Part shown: piece after piece, positions 1-8,751 of the stretch
How positions within the stretch are numbered: position 1 is the stretch's first letter
How the letters are laid out: every line of letters begins with the position of its first letter
Assembly (NCBI GenBank): GCA_018003515.1
Contig: JAGNDO010000001.1
Coordinates: 1-64,000, forward strand
From: Caldilineaceae bacterium
GTDB taxonomy: Bacteria; Chloroflexota; Anaerolineae; Caldilineales; Caldilineaceae
DNA: 64,000 bases
Direction: 5' to 3'
The notes under the pieces: model-generated
Told to the model about the DNA's origin: nothing
Database searches by the model: none
What the model saw: the letters and a program-made list of their open reading frames with translations, nothing else
Translations under genes and position numbers: made by a program

Positions 1-578
1 TCCACGCCCACCAGACCCAGGAGGGCGGCGACCGTGCCGCTAATGCGGTCCCGGATCAGCTCGGCGTGGGTGTCAAAACTGAGCTTGGGGGCGGCCAGGC
101 TGCTGAGGATGCTGATGGGCATCCCCGCGTCTGAGCCGGGGGTGTAGATGGTGTAGTCCGTGGTCTCGTTGAGCAGGCGGATGCGCTCGCCGGTGATGCC
201 CCAATCCCCCAGCCCCTTGCGCCACTGGTCCGCGGTGGAGACGGCGAATTCGTCGATGGTCTTGCCCTTGCGCCGGGCGTCGTCCGCGTTGATCCAAGGC
301 CGGAAGTCATCAGGCTCCATCTCTGGGAATTGGAGCAGCAGGTTGGTGATGTCCCCCTTGGGGTCCAGGAGGATGGCGGGGACTTTATCCAGGGCCGCCT
401 CTTCCAGCAGACCAATGCACAGGCCGGTCTTGCCGGAGCCGGTCATGCCCACGCAAACGGCGTGGGTGGTCAGGTCTCGGGCGTCATAGTTGACCGCGTT
501 CTCCGAGAGGGTGCGGGTGGCCAGATCATATTCCGCGCCGAGATAGAAGGAACCGAGTTTTTCAGGAGGTAGTTGCAT
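1..578 (-). CDS. HerA-like P-loop ATPase, N-terminal part (runs off the window)
   Basis: The reading frame opens with ATG at 578 and stays open to base 1, so only the first ~192 residues are present. A Walker A motif GMTGSGKT (residues 44-51) is followed by a Walker B-like strand [10 protein letters not shown] (69-78). This is the arrangement of HerA/DUF87-type hexameric ATPases, which pump or remodel DNA. The sequence between them ([13 protein letters not shown]) fits the helix after the P-loop. An AGGAGG-like sequence does not precede the ATG; the only SD-like stretch lies inside the gene. The upstream neighbour on the same strand is a glycosyltransferase, separated by a heptamer repeat, so co-transcription is doubtful. 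The family call is firm at the level of P-loop ATPase. The HerA subgroup is inferred from the motif context, and the C-terminal part is not visible. Confidence 0.75.
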   Translation of the reverse strand, partial: MQLPPEKLGSFYLGAEYDLATRTLSENAVNYDARDLTTHAVCVGMTGSGKTGLCIGLLEEAALDKVPAILLDPKGDITNLLLQFPEMEPDDFRPWINADDARRKGKTIDEFAVSTADQWRKGLGDWGITGERIRLLNETTDYTIYTPGSDAGMPISILSSLAAPKLSFDTHAELIRDRISGTVAALLGLVGV

Positions 579-607
579 AGATCATAACTCCGTGGGTGGG
601 GCGAAAG

Positions 608-641
608 CGAATGGCGAATGGCGAATGGCGAATGGCGAATG
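608..641. repeat. Tandem heptamer CGAATGG (about 4.9 copies)
   Basis: Five near-perfect head-to-tail copies of CGAATGG fill the gap between the HerA-like gene and the glycosyltransferase. The same heptamer array recurs at 2856-2880 and 42539-42555, and inside a coding region at 25162-25175. Confidence 0.9.
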
Positions 642-677
642 ACGGGTCAACTCCCCTCGCAATTCGCCCCTCGCAGT

Positions 678-1868
678 TTACATCAACAACCGCTCGATTG
701 CGCTGTCATTCACCTGTCGCCTGTTTTGGATCTGTTGTCGTTTGCCTAGCATTTTGGGGATGCCCAAGAGGCCATCCAGCTGTCCGCGCAGGCGGGCTTG
801 GGCGGCTTCGCCCTGGATATTGGCGAGGGCGTCGGCGGCAATCTTGACCTGGGCGGCGAGGATGGCGGGCAGATGCTTGATCAGCAGACCGCCGGGCATG
901 TTTTTGACGATGTTCCAGATGGTGTTGCGGCCCACGTAGTAGCTGGCCAGGGTGTCCCCACCGCTGCCGCCGATCTTGTGATAGACCACAGCATCCGGGG
1001 CGTAGATCACCTCGTGGCCTTGGAGCCGGGCACGGAAGGCGAAGTCCACATCCTCCACATACATCCAGAAGTCCGGGTCAAAGCCGCCCAGGGATTGCCA
1101 CACATCCCGGCGATAGGCCGAGCCGCCGCCACAGCCGCTGAAGACCGTGGTCAAGGCGTCGAACTGGCCCGTGTCGGCCTCCCAGACGCCCCGGTTGCGG
1201 GGGATGCCGTCCGCGCCCAGCATATCCCCGGCGGTGTGCAGGGTGTCCCGCTGGTCAAAGAGACGCATCTTGCTGGCGACGATGGCTGCGTCCGGGTGGG
1301 CGCAGATGGCGAGGGCCAGCTTCTCCAGCCAGGCCGGGTCCGGCTCCGTGTCATTATTGAGCAGGACGAGGATGCGCCCGGTGGCGGCATCCGCGGCCGC
1401 GTTGCAGTTGGCCACAAAGCCCAAGGGCCGCCGATTGACCAGCACCCGCACGTCCGGGTAGTTGGCTTCGATAAACTCCACCGAGCCGTCTGTGCTGCCG
1501 TCGTCGGCCAGAATCACCTCATAGTCGGTGAAGGTCTGGCCGGCCAAGGCGGCGAAGAGGTCGGGCAAATGCTGCTTGCCGTTGAGGTTAGGCACGATCA
1601 CCGACAGGAAGGGGGGCAGGACGGCTTGCAGGGCCGGATAGTTCTTTTCCGGGCGCAGCTCAAAGTCATCCGTGGCGGCTTTGAACGCGTCCAGGTTCAA
1701 CGCAATGGCATGGCGCATGACCAGCCGGTTGTCCGAGCGCAGTTCGATATAGGCCTCGTCGTCAATGGCCTCGTCCACGGAGCGGATGCGGTTCTTGGCG
1801 TTACCGGGCATCCCGTTGTGGGCACCCAGGGTGGCTTTTGATTGTTTTTTGGTTTCGTTTTCAGACAT
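678..1868 (-). CDS. Family 2 glycosyltransferase
   Basis: A 396-residue protein that transfers a sugar from an activated donor, probably in cell-surface polysaccharide or glycolipid synthesis. After an ~85-residue N-terminal extension the GT-A fold starts at PFLSVIVPNLNG. Family hallmarks follow in order: LADDGSTDGS (nucleotide binding), LLNNDTEPDP (DxD-like metal site) and MYVEDVDFAFR (catalytic-base ED region). There are no obvious membrane segments, so it is likely cytoplasmic or peripheral. The ATG at 1868 is the first in frame. It lies upstream of the RmlD-like gene's terminus on the same strand, with a 127-bp repeat-rich gap. A rhamnose-related role is suggested only by the rmlD neighbour. 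The N-terminal extension is not a domain I recognise. Confidence 0.88.
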   Translation of the reverse strand: MSENETKKQSKATLGAHNGMPGNAKNRIRSVDEAIDDEAYIELRSDNRLVMRHAIALNLDAFKAATDDFELRPEKNYPALQAVLPPFLSVIVPNLNGKQHLPDLFAALAGQTFTDYEVILADDGSTDGSVEFIEANYPDVRVLVNRRPLGFVANCNAAADAATGRILVLLNNDTEPDPAWLEKLALAICAHPDAAIVASKMRLFDQRDTLHTAGDMLGADGIPRNRGVWEADTGQFDALTTVFSGCGGGSAYRRDVWQSLGGFDPDFWMYVEDVDFAFRARLQGHEVIYAPDAVVYHKIGGSGGDTLASYYVGRNTIWNIVKNMPGGLLIKHLPAILAAQVKIAADALANIQGEAAQARLRGQLDGLLGIPKMLGKRQQIQNRRQVNDSAIERLLM

Positions 1869-1911
1869 TTATAAGGTTTCCAATTCCACTAATTCCGCTA
1901 ATTTTCAATGG

Positions 1912-1993
1912 TGATCCACGAATCTGCACGAATCTGCACGAATCTTTTTTACGTATTCAAAAAAATCGTGGCGATTCGTAGATTCGTGGATCA
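1912..1993. repeat. Inverted repeat built from CACGAATCTG decamers
   Basis: A 14-bp perfect inverted repeat (1912-1925 and 1980-1993, TGATCCACGAATCT) encloses two further CACGAATCTG copies and an A/T-rich loop. The same decamer family recurs at 8660-8733 and 13657-13697. It may also serve as a terminator for the rmlD-like gene. Confidence 0.8.
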
Positions 1994-1995
1994 TT

Positions 1996-2847
1996 TTATC
2001 CGTTCTTTTGAAACCGCTCCCCTTCAACTTCAACATACTCCGCCAACGCCTCCCGCCACGGGCGCAGTTTGATACCAAGGGCAGCGCCGGCCTGGTTGAT
2101 CAGCACGGCGTGGGGCGGCGGGGACGCTGGCCGATCCCACTCGGCCAGGCTGACCGGGGTCATGGGGACGTCGCGACCGGTGAGGTCCATGACGGCTTGG
2201 GCCAGGTCGAAGCGGCTGCAATGGCCGTCGTTGACAAGGTGATAGCTGCCGTAGCGCTTGGTACGGATCAGCTTGGCCACGGCCTCGGCCACGTCTGGGG
2301 CGTAGGTGGGGTTGCCGAATTCATCCGCGGTGACCTTGAGGGCGCCGAACTTGTCCGCGGCTTCGGCGATCTTGATGGGGAAGTTCAGTCCCCCCGGGCC
2401 GAAGAGCCAGGCGATGCGCACGATGTAGACCCGGTCCATGATCTGGCGGATGGCGGTCTCGGCGGCCTGTTTGCTGCGGGCGTAGACGGTCTTGGCCCCC
2501 TGTTGGTCGTATTCCCGATAGAAGCGGCTCGCCTCGCCGGGGAAGACTTCGTTGGTGCTGATCTGGAGCAGATCCGCGCCGCAGCGGGCGCAGCCTTGGG
2601 CCAGGTGGAGGGGGCCCAGGGTGTTGGCGGCGAAGGCCACGTCCGGGTTGGCCTCGGCGCCGTCTACGTTGGTCCAGGCGGCCACGTTGATCACCACGTC
2701 CGGGGCTAGGGCGACGACTTGATCCACGGTGATGGGGTTGCTGATGTCATAGTCGGGCACATCCCAGCCGGTGACGTCGTGGTCGGTGAGGGCGGCTTGC
2801 ATGGCTCGGCCAAGTTGGCCCAGGTGACCGGTGAGCAGGATTTTCAT
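1996..2847 (-). CDS. rfbD: dTDP-4-dehydrorhamnose reductase-like SDR (RmlD family)
   Basis: A 283-residue extended short-chain reductase. It would reduce dTDP-4-keto-L-rhamnose to dTDP-L-rhamnose with NAD(P)H, the last step of dTDP-rhamnose synthesis. The N-terminus carries the glycine-rich Rossmann motif TGHLGQLG. INVAAWTNVDGAE is the RmlD signature strand, and the catalytic Tyr/Lys pair is in VYARSKQAAE. Length matches the family (~280-300). No rmlA, rmlB or rmlC is nearby, so the pathway must be completed elsewhere, or the enzyme acts on a related sugar. The adjacent glycosyltransferase supports a surface-glycan role. Confidence 0.85.
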   Translation of the reverse strand: MKILLTGHLGQLGRAMQAALTDHDVTGWDVPDYDISNPITVDQVVALAPDVVINVAAWTNVDGAEANPDVAFAANTLGPLHLAQGCARCGADLLQISTNEVFPGEASRFYREYDQQGAKTVYARSKQAAETAIRQIMDRVYIVRIAWLFGPGGLNFPIKIAEAADKFGALKVTADEFGNPTYAPDVAEAVAKLIRTKRYGSYHLVNDGHCSRFDLAQAVMDLTGRDVPMTPVSLAEWDRPASPPPHAVLINQAGAALGIKLRPWREALAEYVEVEGERFQKNG

Positions 2848-2855
2848 AAAAGCTC

Positions 2856-2880
2856 CGAATGGCGAATGGCGAATGGCGAA
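2856..2880. repeat. Tandem heptamer CGAATGG (about 3.6 copies)
   Basis: Same unit and phase as the array at 608-641. It lies just upstream of the rmlD-like start codon, on the side where its ribosome-binding site would be. Confidence 0.85.
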
Positions 2881-2899
2881 ATTATGTCAAAAGGGACGG

Positions 2900-3622
2900 C
2901 TATCGGCTAACGGCCAACCGCTGATCTGGATCGTCCAAGAGCGGCGAGACCAGGGGGACGAAGCGGACGCCGCAGAGGGCTTGGGCTTTGGGTGCGCCGT
3001 CCTGTTTGCGCACCAGCCACAAAGTCTGGGCATCGTCTCGGGGGCCGATGGGGATGACCATGCGGCCGCCTTCGGCCAGTTGGGTGAACAGGGCAGCGGG
3101 CAGGGCCACGGGGGCCGCGGTGACGATGATGGCCTCAAACGGGGCCATGTCCGACCAGCCCCCGGCCCCATCCCCCACGCGCAGATGGGGGGCGTAGCCC
3201 AGGGATTTCAACACGGTTTCCGCCCTCTTCGCCAAGGCGGGAAAACGCTCCACCGAGAAGACTGTTTCGCCCAGCCCACCCGTGGCCGTTTTGACCAACT
3301 CGCAGAGCAGGGCAGTCTGATAGCCGGAACCCGTGCCGATCTCCAGCACCCGCTGGCCGGGGAGCAGATCCAGGGCCTGGGTCATCAGCGCCACCACAAA
3401 GGGCTGGCTGATGGTCTGCTCCTGGCCGATGGCCAGGGGGATGTCCGCCTTGGCCCAGGGGCGCAGATGGGCGGGCACAAACGCCGCCCGGTCCACCCGG
3501 CCCACCGCAGCCAGAACCCGCTGATCGGTGATCTCGGGCCAAGGGGGCGGCCAGGATGCATTGGGTGACGGCTTCGGCTTCCTCATGCGGTTGTCCCCAA
3601 ACGTTTCACGCTCACGTTTCAT
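2900..3622 (-). CDS. pcm: Protein-L-isoaspartate O-methyltransferase
   Basis: A 240-residue SAM-dependent enzyme that methylates isoaspartyl residues so that damaged proteins can be repaired. The Pcm-specific segment GQEQTISQPFVVALM precedes the SAM-binding motif I, RVLEIGTGSGYQTALL, and the post-I region VFSVERFP. MAPFEAIIVTAAP is motif II. Length fits the family (~210-240). Two starts are possible: ATG at 3622, inside a small 'acgtttcacg' repeat, and ATG at 3586, which removes a basic 12-residue leader. No good SD distinguishes them. The gene is followed on the same strand by the RmlD-like gene after ~50 bp. Confidence 0.9.
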   Translation of the reverse strand: MKRERETFGDNRMRKPKPSPNASWPPPWPEITDQRVLAAVGRVDRAAFVPAHLRPWAKADIPLAIGQEQTISQPFVVALMTQALDLLPGQRVLEIGTGSGYQTALLCELVKTATGGLGETVFSVERFPALAKRAETVLKSLGYAPHLRVGDGAGGWSDMAPFEAIIVTAAPVALPAALFTQLAEGGRMVIPIGPRDDAQTLWLVRKQDGAPKAQALCGVRFVPLVSPLLDDPDQRLAVSR

Positions 3623-3659
3623 GCCGATTGTATCACGGTCCGGGCGATCCTCGAAAAGG

Positions 3660-4664
3660 TCAAGCGGATTCGTCCAACAGACCCAGGACCAGGGCGGGCA
3701 GACGGTGATGCAGGGGCCACAGATCCATGTAGCCCACGTGGCCGCCGTGGGGCTGGATCACCGTGCGCAACATCTCAGTTTTGGGGAGGGCGCGGAAGTC
3801 GTCCACGGGGATGATGGGGTCGTCGGCGGCGGTGAGGATGGTGGTGGGGACGGTGAGATCCCCCAGCATGGCACCCCGCACGGCGTAGGCGTTGAAGTAC
3901 TCCTCGGCCCCGGCGTACTCGCCAAAGCGGTGGGTGCGGATCAGCCACTCGGTCATGTCCCAGAGCAGGGGCATGTTGGCCAGAGGGGAGAAGTCGTAGA
4001 GGTCCGGGAAGAGGCGCTGCTTGGTCTGCAAGGTGTTGAGCCAGCGGCGGCGGAAGTAGGTGCGATAGAGGGGTTTGCGATCCAGGATACGGCTGGTGCG
4101 GGCCGGGTCCAGGGCCGGGTTGATGGCGATGATCTGGCGCAGGTTAGGGAGGGGGTGGCGGCGGAGGCCGGCGGCCAGACGCAGGGCGAAGTTGCCGCCC
4201 AGAGAGGCACCCACCACAAAGAAGGGGCGTTCTCCGGCCATCTCCGCCACCCGGCCCGCGGCCACAGCCACCTCGTCCAAGAGGGTTGAATAGAAGATGC
4301 CCCGGTTCAGCCCCACATTGGGTCCGTGATCCCGCATGTTGAGCCGGAAGACATCGTATCCAGCGGCCAGCAGCCCCTTGGCCAACATCAGGTTGTAAAC
4401 CGAATGGCTGCACCCTTCCCAGCCGTGGAGGGTGAGGACCAGCCCCCGGCTGGGTCTGCCCTGCCGGGTGGCCGCGCCGGCGTTGAAGTAGCCCAGCAGC
4501 CGCACGGCCCCATCCTCGGCAAAGCCGGTCTGATCCGGCCCAGCATCCAGCAGCACCGCCGACTCTCCGGTCAGGACAGTGGATGCGTCTTCCTTTACAA
4601 AAGACGACAGCACGGTCTGCGCCGTCGCCCCCTGCACAAGGGGGTGGGGATTGAATTCAATCAT
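3660..4664 (-). CDS. YheT-like alpha/beta-hydrolase
   Basis: A 334-residue hydrolase of the YheT/ABHD family, usually esterases or lipases of unknown substrate. The oxyanion segment LTLHGWEGCSHS is followed by the nucleophile elbow VVGASLGGNFALR (GxSxG). The acid is probably in TAADDPIIP and the catalytic His in IQPHGGHVGYM near the C-terminus. No signal peptide is seen, so it should be cytoplasmic. It reads on the minus strand ahead of pcm (37-bp gap) and could share its transcript. It is divergent from pgi. Confidence 0.87.
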   Translation of the reverse strand: MIEFNPHPLVQGATAQTVLSSFVKEDASTVLTGESAVLLDAGPDQTGFAEDGAVRLLGYFNAGAATRQGRPSRGLVLTLHGWEGCSHSVYNLMLAKGLLAAGYDVFRLNMRDHGPNVGLNRGIFYSTLLDEVAVAAGRVAEMAGERPFFVVGASLGGNFALRLAAGLRRHPLPNLRQIIAINPALDPARTSRILDRKPLYRTYFRRRWLNTLQTKQRLFPDLYDFSPLANMPLLWDMTEWLIRTHRFGEYAGAEEYFNAYAVRGAMLGDLTVPTTILTAADDPIIPVDDFRALPKTEMLRTVIQPHGGHVGYMDLWPLHHRLPALVLGLLDESA

Positions 4665-4758
4665 GGAATGGATCCTTTGTGGTTCGAGTGTCGAGTATCG
4701 TGTATTTTTCTCGCGCCTCGATCATTGTTCATTGTCAGTTCCCCCTTCCCCGGTAGCT

Positions 4759-4787
4759 TTGCACTGCGGGGTGCAATGGGCTACAAT
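4759..4787 (+). promoter_or_regulatory. Sigma-70-like promoter upstream of pgi
   Basis: TTGCAC (4759-4764) and TACAAT (4782-4787) are separated by exactly 17 bp, 59 bp ahead of the pgi ATG. An AAGGAG ribosome-binding site follows at about 4834-4839. Confidence 0.5.
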
Positions 4788-4845
4788 TGCGGGAAGTGGT
4801 GGACCATTTCTCTATTTTCAATAAATGACTCAATAAGGAGCGATC

Positions 4846-6282
4846 ATGACACGGTATCAAGATAGCGCCTGGCGGGAGAGCCAGCGGATTTCTCTGGATT
4901 TCAGCTACATGATGGCCCAATTTATCGGCCACGATCAAGGCTTTACCCAAGCCGAACTAAACGGCTTTAGCCAAGTGGCGGCCAAGGCACTTGTCGGCTA
5001 CAATAGCTTTCGGGGCACGGGCGAGACGGTTTGGGCCGACCTGCCCTATACAGACGAGATTGTAGCCGAGATCCTGGATGCGGCCAAAGAGATCCGGGCC
5101 AAGTTCAAAAACTTTGTGGTTCTGGGCATCGGCGGCAGCGCCCTGGGCACCATCGCCCTGCAACGGGCGTTGCTGCATCCCTATTATAACAACCTGGCCG
5201 ACGACAAGCGGGGCGGTCCCCGGCTCTTCATTTTGGACAACGTGGACCCGGACTGGCTGATCTCCCTGCTGGACATTGTGGACCCGACAGAGACCTGCTT
5301 CAATGTGATCTCCAAATCGGGCAGCACCGCGGAGACCATGTCCCAATTTGTGTGGATCCGGCGCATCCTCAAGGAGCGTTTGGGTGATGGCTATGCGGAT
5401 CACATCATCGCCACCACGGATGTGGCCAAGGGCAGTCTGCGCCCCGTGGCCGTGCAGGAGGGCTATCGCACCTTTGTGGTCCCCGATGGCGTGGGCGGAC
5501 GGTTCAGCGTCCTCTCCCCCGTGGGGCTGCTCCCCGCCGCGGTGACGGGGATGGACATTCGGGAACTACTGGCCGGGGCCGCCTATGGGGACGAACTGAG
5601 CAAGGGCGGGGATCTGTGGAGCAACAGCGCCCTCATGTATGCCGTCCTCAACTGGATCAGCTATGAGCAGGGCCGCCCGGAAACCGTGATGATGCCCTAT
5701 GCCCAGGCCCTCAAGGATATGGCCGACTGGTTCTGCCAGCTTTGGGCTGAAAGTTTGGGCAAGGCCACCCATCGCAACGGCAAGCCCGCCCATGTGGGCG
5801 GCACGCCCATCAAGGCCCTGGGGGCCACGGACCAGCACAGCCAGGTTCAGCTTTATATTGAAGGCCCCTTTAACAAGATTCTCAACTTCATCCGGGTCGA
5901 GAAGTTCGACACGGAATTGACCATCCCCAACGACCAACTGGGCCAGCCCGCCTTCGATTATCTGGCCGGCCACACCTTTAACGAGCTGATCAACGCCGAG
6001 CAATTTGCCACAGCGGCCGCCCTGGCCGCGGCCGGCCGCCCCAACATGACGTGGAGCCTGCCCGCCATCAACGCCTTCACCGTGGGCCAGTTGATCTATC
6101 TGTTGGAAGTGGCCACGGCCTTCACCGGCGAACTGTTCAATATCGATGCCTTTAACCAGCCGGGTGTGGAAGCGGGCAAGGTTCGCACCTATGCCCTGCT
6201 GGGCCGCCCCGGCTACGAAGAAGAACGCCATACCATGCAGACAGAACTGCGCCGGGTCCAGGAGACAAGCTTCCGGATCTAG
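4846..6282 (+). CDS. pgi: Glucose-6-phosphate isomerase
   Basis: A 478-residue cytosolic enzyme that interconverts glucose 6-phosphate and fructose 6-phosphate in glycolysis and gluconeogenesis. The sugar-binding strand VVLGIGGSALGT (~residues 92-103), SKSGSTAET (phosphate loop) and the PGI signature DGVGGRFSVLSPVGLL are all present. GATDQHSQVQLY carries the conserved His. Length suits the bacterial branch of about 450-550 residues. A consensus SD (AAGGAG) sits 7 nt before the ATG. The next gene begins 31 bp downstream on the same strand, so the two may be co-transcribed. Confidence 0.95.
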   Translation: MTRYQDSAWRESQRISLDFSYMMAQFIGHDQGFTQAELNGFSQVAAKALVGYNSFRGTGETVWADLPYTDEIVAEILDAAKEIRAKFKNFVVLGIGGSALGTIALQRALLHPYYNNLADDKRGGPRLFILDNVDPDWLISLLDIVDPTETCFNVISKSGSTAETMSQFVWIRRILKERLGDGYADHIIATTDVAKGSLRPVAVQEGYRTFVVPDGVGGRFSVLSPVGLLPAAVTGMDIRELLAGAAYGDELSKGGDLWSNSALMYAVLNWISYEQGRPETVMMPYAQALKDMADWFCQLWAESLGKATHRNGKPAHVGGTPIKALGATDQHSQVQLYIEGPFNKILNFIRVEKFDTELTIPNDQLGQPAFDYLAGHTFNELINAEQFATAAALAAAGRPNMTWSLPAINAFTVGQLIYLLEVATAFTGELFNIDAFNQPGVEAGKVRTYALLGRPGYEEERHTMQTELRRVQETSFRI

Positions 6283-6313
6283 ATCCCATCAAACCTAAGC
6301 GAATGGTGAAATC

Positions 6314-7627
6314 ATGACCAGTGTGCAAACAGACCGTATCACAACCCAAACTCTTGTCCAGCCCACGGACAGCCAAAATGGTACAGACTCAACTATCCAG
6401 GTCGCCGCGCCCACAGCACCGGCTGCGCAAGAAAAACAGGATGGTTTCACCGGAAAGATCGATGGCTGGTGGGACCGTATTGCGGCGGTGAAGGCCCAGG
6501 GCACCTACTACTACTTCCAGCCAGTCGATGAACTGGATGGTCCTTGGGTCTATACCGAGGGCCAGCGCAAGCTGATGTTTGCCACCTACAGCTATTTGGG
6601 GCTGCTTAATCATCCCCGAGTGGTGGCGGCGGCCAAGGCGGCGCTGGACAAATATGGTGCCGGCACCCACGGCGTGCGCATCCTGGGCGGCACCTTGGAT
6701 CTGCATGACCGCATGGAGAAGCGTATCGCCGACTTCATGGGCCGGGAAGATGCCATCGTCTATGCCACGGGCTATGTGACCAATCTGGCCACGGTCAGCA
6801 CCCTGGTGGGCCGGGGCGATTGGGTGATCTCGGACAAATGGAACCATGCCAGCATTGTGGACGGCTGCGTACTGGCTCGGGGCGAGTTCAGACGCTTCCA
6901 TCACAACGACATGGAAGACCTGGAGCGCATCCTGGCCAAGGCACCGGCAGAAGCGGGCAAGTTGGTGGTGGCCGATGCCGTTTTCAGCATGGATGGGGAC
7001 ATCTTCGACCTGCCGGCGGCAGTGGCCCTGTGCCGCAAGTACAACGCCCGGCTCATGATGGACGAAGCCCACAGCCTCGGCGTTTTGGGGGCCACGGGTC
7101 GGGGCATCGAGGAACACTTCAACATGCCCGGCAGCGTTGACATCAAGATGGGCACCCTCAGCAAGACCATCCCCGGTGTGGGCGGCTACATCGCCGGGGA
7201 TGCCAGGCTGATCAACTTCCTGCGTCACACGGCCCGGGGCTTTGTCTTTAGCGCGGCCTTGCCCCCTGCCGTGGCCGCGGCCATTCTGGAAGCCTTCAAC
7301 GTGATTGAGGACGAAGGCGTGGCGCGCAACAAGATCTTGCGCCGCAACGTGGATCACTTTATCGGTGGCTTGAAGGCAGCGGGTTTTGATACGGGTGTCA
7401 CTGTCACCCCCATCGTCCCCATCATGGTCGGGGATGAGGAGCGGGCCATGATCATGACCAAATATTGCCAGGATCGCGGGGTCTTTGTGCTGCCCGTGTT
7501 GCCCCCGGCGGTGGCGGAAGGAGCGGCCCGGCTGCGCGCCAATGTCACCGCAGCCCACAGCGTGGAAGATATTGACTTTGCCTTGGACGTCTTCATCGGC
7601 GCAGGCAAGCTTGTGGGGTTGATCTAG
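6314..7627 (+). CDS. Alpha-oxoamine synthase, serine palmitoyltransferase-like
   Basis: A 437-residue PLP-dependent enzyme that condenses an acyl-CoA with an amino acid, with loss of CO2. The cofactor lysine is in KMGTLSKTIPGVGGY and the Asp/His pair in MMDEAHSLGVLG. Between residues ~110 and 200, GTHGVRILGGTLDLH, YATGYVTNLATVSTL and NHASIVDGCVLA resemble serine palmitoyltransferases more than BioF or Kbl, judged from remembered family patterns. An ~50-residue Ser/Thr/Gln/Ala-rich N-terminal leader is unusual. The stop codon overlaps the GTG of the next gene by one base (TAGTG), which implies translational coupling. The specific substrate, serine versus glycine or alanine, cannot be read from the sequence. 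Confidence 0.82.
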   Translation: MTSVQTDRITTQTLVQPTDSQNGTDSTIQVAAPTAPAAQEKQDGFTGKIDGWWDRIAAVKAQGTYYYFQPVDELDGPWVYTEGQRKLMFATYSYLGLLNHPRVVAAAKAALDKYGAGTHGVRILGGTLDLHDRMEKRIADFMGREDAIVYATGYVTNLATVSTLVGRGDWVISDKWNHASIVDGCVLARGEFRRFHHNDMEDLERILAKAPAEAGKLVVADAVFSMDGDIFDLPAAVALCRKYNARLMMDEAHSLGVLGATGRGIEEHFNMPGSVDIKMGTLSKTIPGVGGYIAGDARLINFLRHTARGFVFSAALPPAVAAAILEAFNVIEDEGVARNKILRRNVDHFIGGLKAAGFDTGVTVTPIVPIMVGDEERAMIMTKYCQDRGVFVLPVLPPAVAEGAARLRANVTAAHSVEDIDFALDVFIGAGKLVGLI

Positions 7628-8643
7628 TGACCGTCCTGGTGACCGGTGCCAGCGGCTTTTTGGGCGGAGCGTTGGCCCGAGAGCTGGTCCACCGGGGCGA
7701 GGAGGTGCGCATCCTGGCCCGCTCCACCAGCAAGCTGGATCACCTGGCGGATCTCAGCTTGACCGTGATCCAGGGCGGATTGGGAGACAAAGCCGCCCTG
7801 GCCAAAGCCGTGGCCGGGGCGACCCATGTCTACCACTGCGCCGGCCTCTCCGCGGACTGGGGCAGTTGGGACGATTTCTTCGCCACCAACGTCACCGGCA
7901 CCCAGAACCTCCTGCACGCCGCCCACGCCGCCGGGAGCGTGCAGCGCTTCCTCCACATCAGCACCACGGATGTCTACGGCTATCCCAAGGTGGCCTGCGA
8001 CGAAAGCCACCCCATCACCGACGTGGGCCTGCCCTACAACAAATCCAAGGGCATGGGCGAACAGGCCGTGTGGGACTTCGGGGCGGAAACCGGTTTGCCT
8101 TTTACCGTTATTCGCCCGGTGACCATTTATGGTCCCCGGAGCAAAGATTTCGTGGTGGAGATCGCCAACCTTTTGGCGGATCGCAGCATGATTGTTGTCA
8201 ACGGTGGCCAGGCGGTGGCCGGGCTGCTCTACATTCACAATGCGGTCAAAGGCATAATCGACGCCGCCAATTCCCCCAACACCTTGAGCAAAGCCTACAA
8301 TCTGCGGGATGAATCCACCGAGACGTGGCGAGAATATGTGGATGCCCTGGCCGACGGGCTGGGGTTGCCCCGGGCCAAGATCAGTCTGCCCCAAGGCATG
8401 GCTCTGGGTGTGGGCCGCCTCTTCGAGACCCTCTACGGTGGTCTGCGCCTCTCCGCCCGCCCCCTCCTCACCCGCCACGCCGTCTATCTGATCGCCGTGG
8501 ACCAGGCCTACGCCATCGACCGGGCCAAAGCCGACTTTGGCTTCCGCTCCGCCGTCGCCTTTCCCCAAGCCATGCAAAAAACCATCGACTGGTGCAACAG
8601 CCCGGAAGGTCGGGCGGTGATCAAGCGTCCAAAAAGCAAATAA
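7627..8643 (+). CDS. NAD-dependent epimerase/dehydratase-type reductase (extended SDR)
   Basis: A 338-residue extended SDR that starts with GTG at 7627, overlapping the stop of the alpha-oxoamine synthase. The Rossmann motif is TGASGFLGG (residues 6-14), and Tyr/Lys of the active site lie in LPYNKSKGMGE. RPVTIYGPRSKDF is the usual extended-SDR substrate strand. The family resembles 3-beta-hydroxysteroid dehydrogenases and NAD-epimerases. The tight overlap suggests that it acts on the product of the upstream enzyme, for example reducing the 3-keto group of a ketosphinganine-like lipid, as proposed for CerR in Caulobacter. That function is inference from context. Confidence 0.85.
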   Translation: MTVLVTGASGFLGGALARELVHRGEEVRILARSTSKLDHLADLSLTVIQGGLGDKAALAKAVAGATHVYHCAGLSADWGSWDDFFATNVTGTQNLLHAAHAAGSVQRFLHISTTDVYGYPKVACDESHPITDVGLPYNKSKGMGEQAVWDFGAETGLPFTVIRPVTIYGPRSKDFVVEIANLLADRSMIVVNGGQAVAGLLYIHNAVKGIIDAANSPNTLSKAYNLRDESTETWREYVDALADGLGLPRAKISLPQGMALGVGRLFETLYGGLRLSARPLLTRHAVYLIAVDQAYAIDRAKADFGFRSAVAFPQAMQKTIDWCNSPEGRAVIKRPKSK

Positions 8644-8659
8644 TGTCGGCTAAAAAACT

Positions 8660-8733
8660 ATCCACAAATCTGCACAAATCTTCACGAATCAAAGCTAAAA
8701 AAGATTCGTGAAGATTTGTGCAGATTCGTGGAT
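8660..8733. repeat. 31-bp inverted repeat of decamer units
   Basis: Arms 8660-8690 and 8703-8733 match at 30 of 31 positions around a 12-base A-rich loop. Each arm is made of CACRAATCTG-like decamers. It fills the gap between the reductase stop and the ribosome-binding site of the next gene, so it may act as an attenuator or terminator. Confidence 0.85.
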
Positions 8734-8751
8734 CTCTTGCAAGGAGGCCAC

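Noticed and set aside
608-641. CRISPR-like direct repeats
   Set aside because: Units of 7-10 bp without spacers of constant length and with no cas genes are simple tandem repeats, not a CRISPR array.
798-1841. Long plus-strand open frame opposite the glycosyltransferase
   Set aside because: It is the GC-rich antisense shadow of a recognised gene, rich in Gly/His/Val/Gln without any domain. The same applies to long shadows opposite other genes, e.g. 12512-13849, 19182-20480, 20756-22078, 43731-45059, 45113-46888 and 46860-48350.
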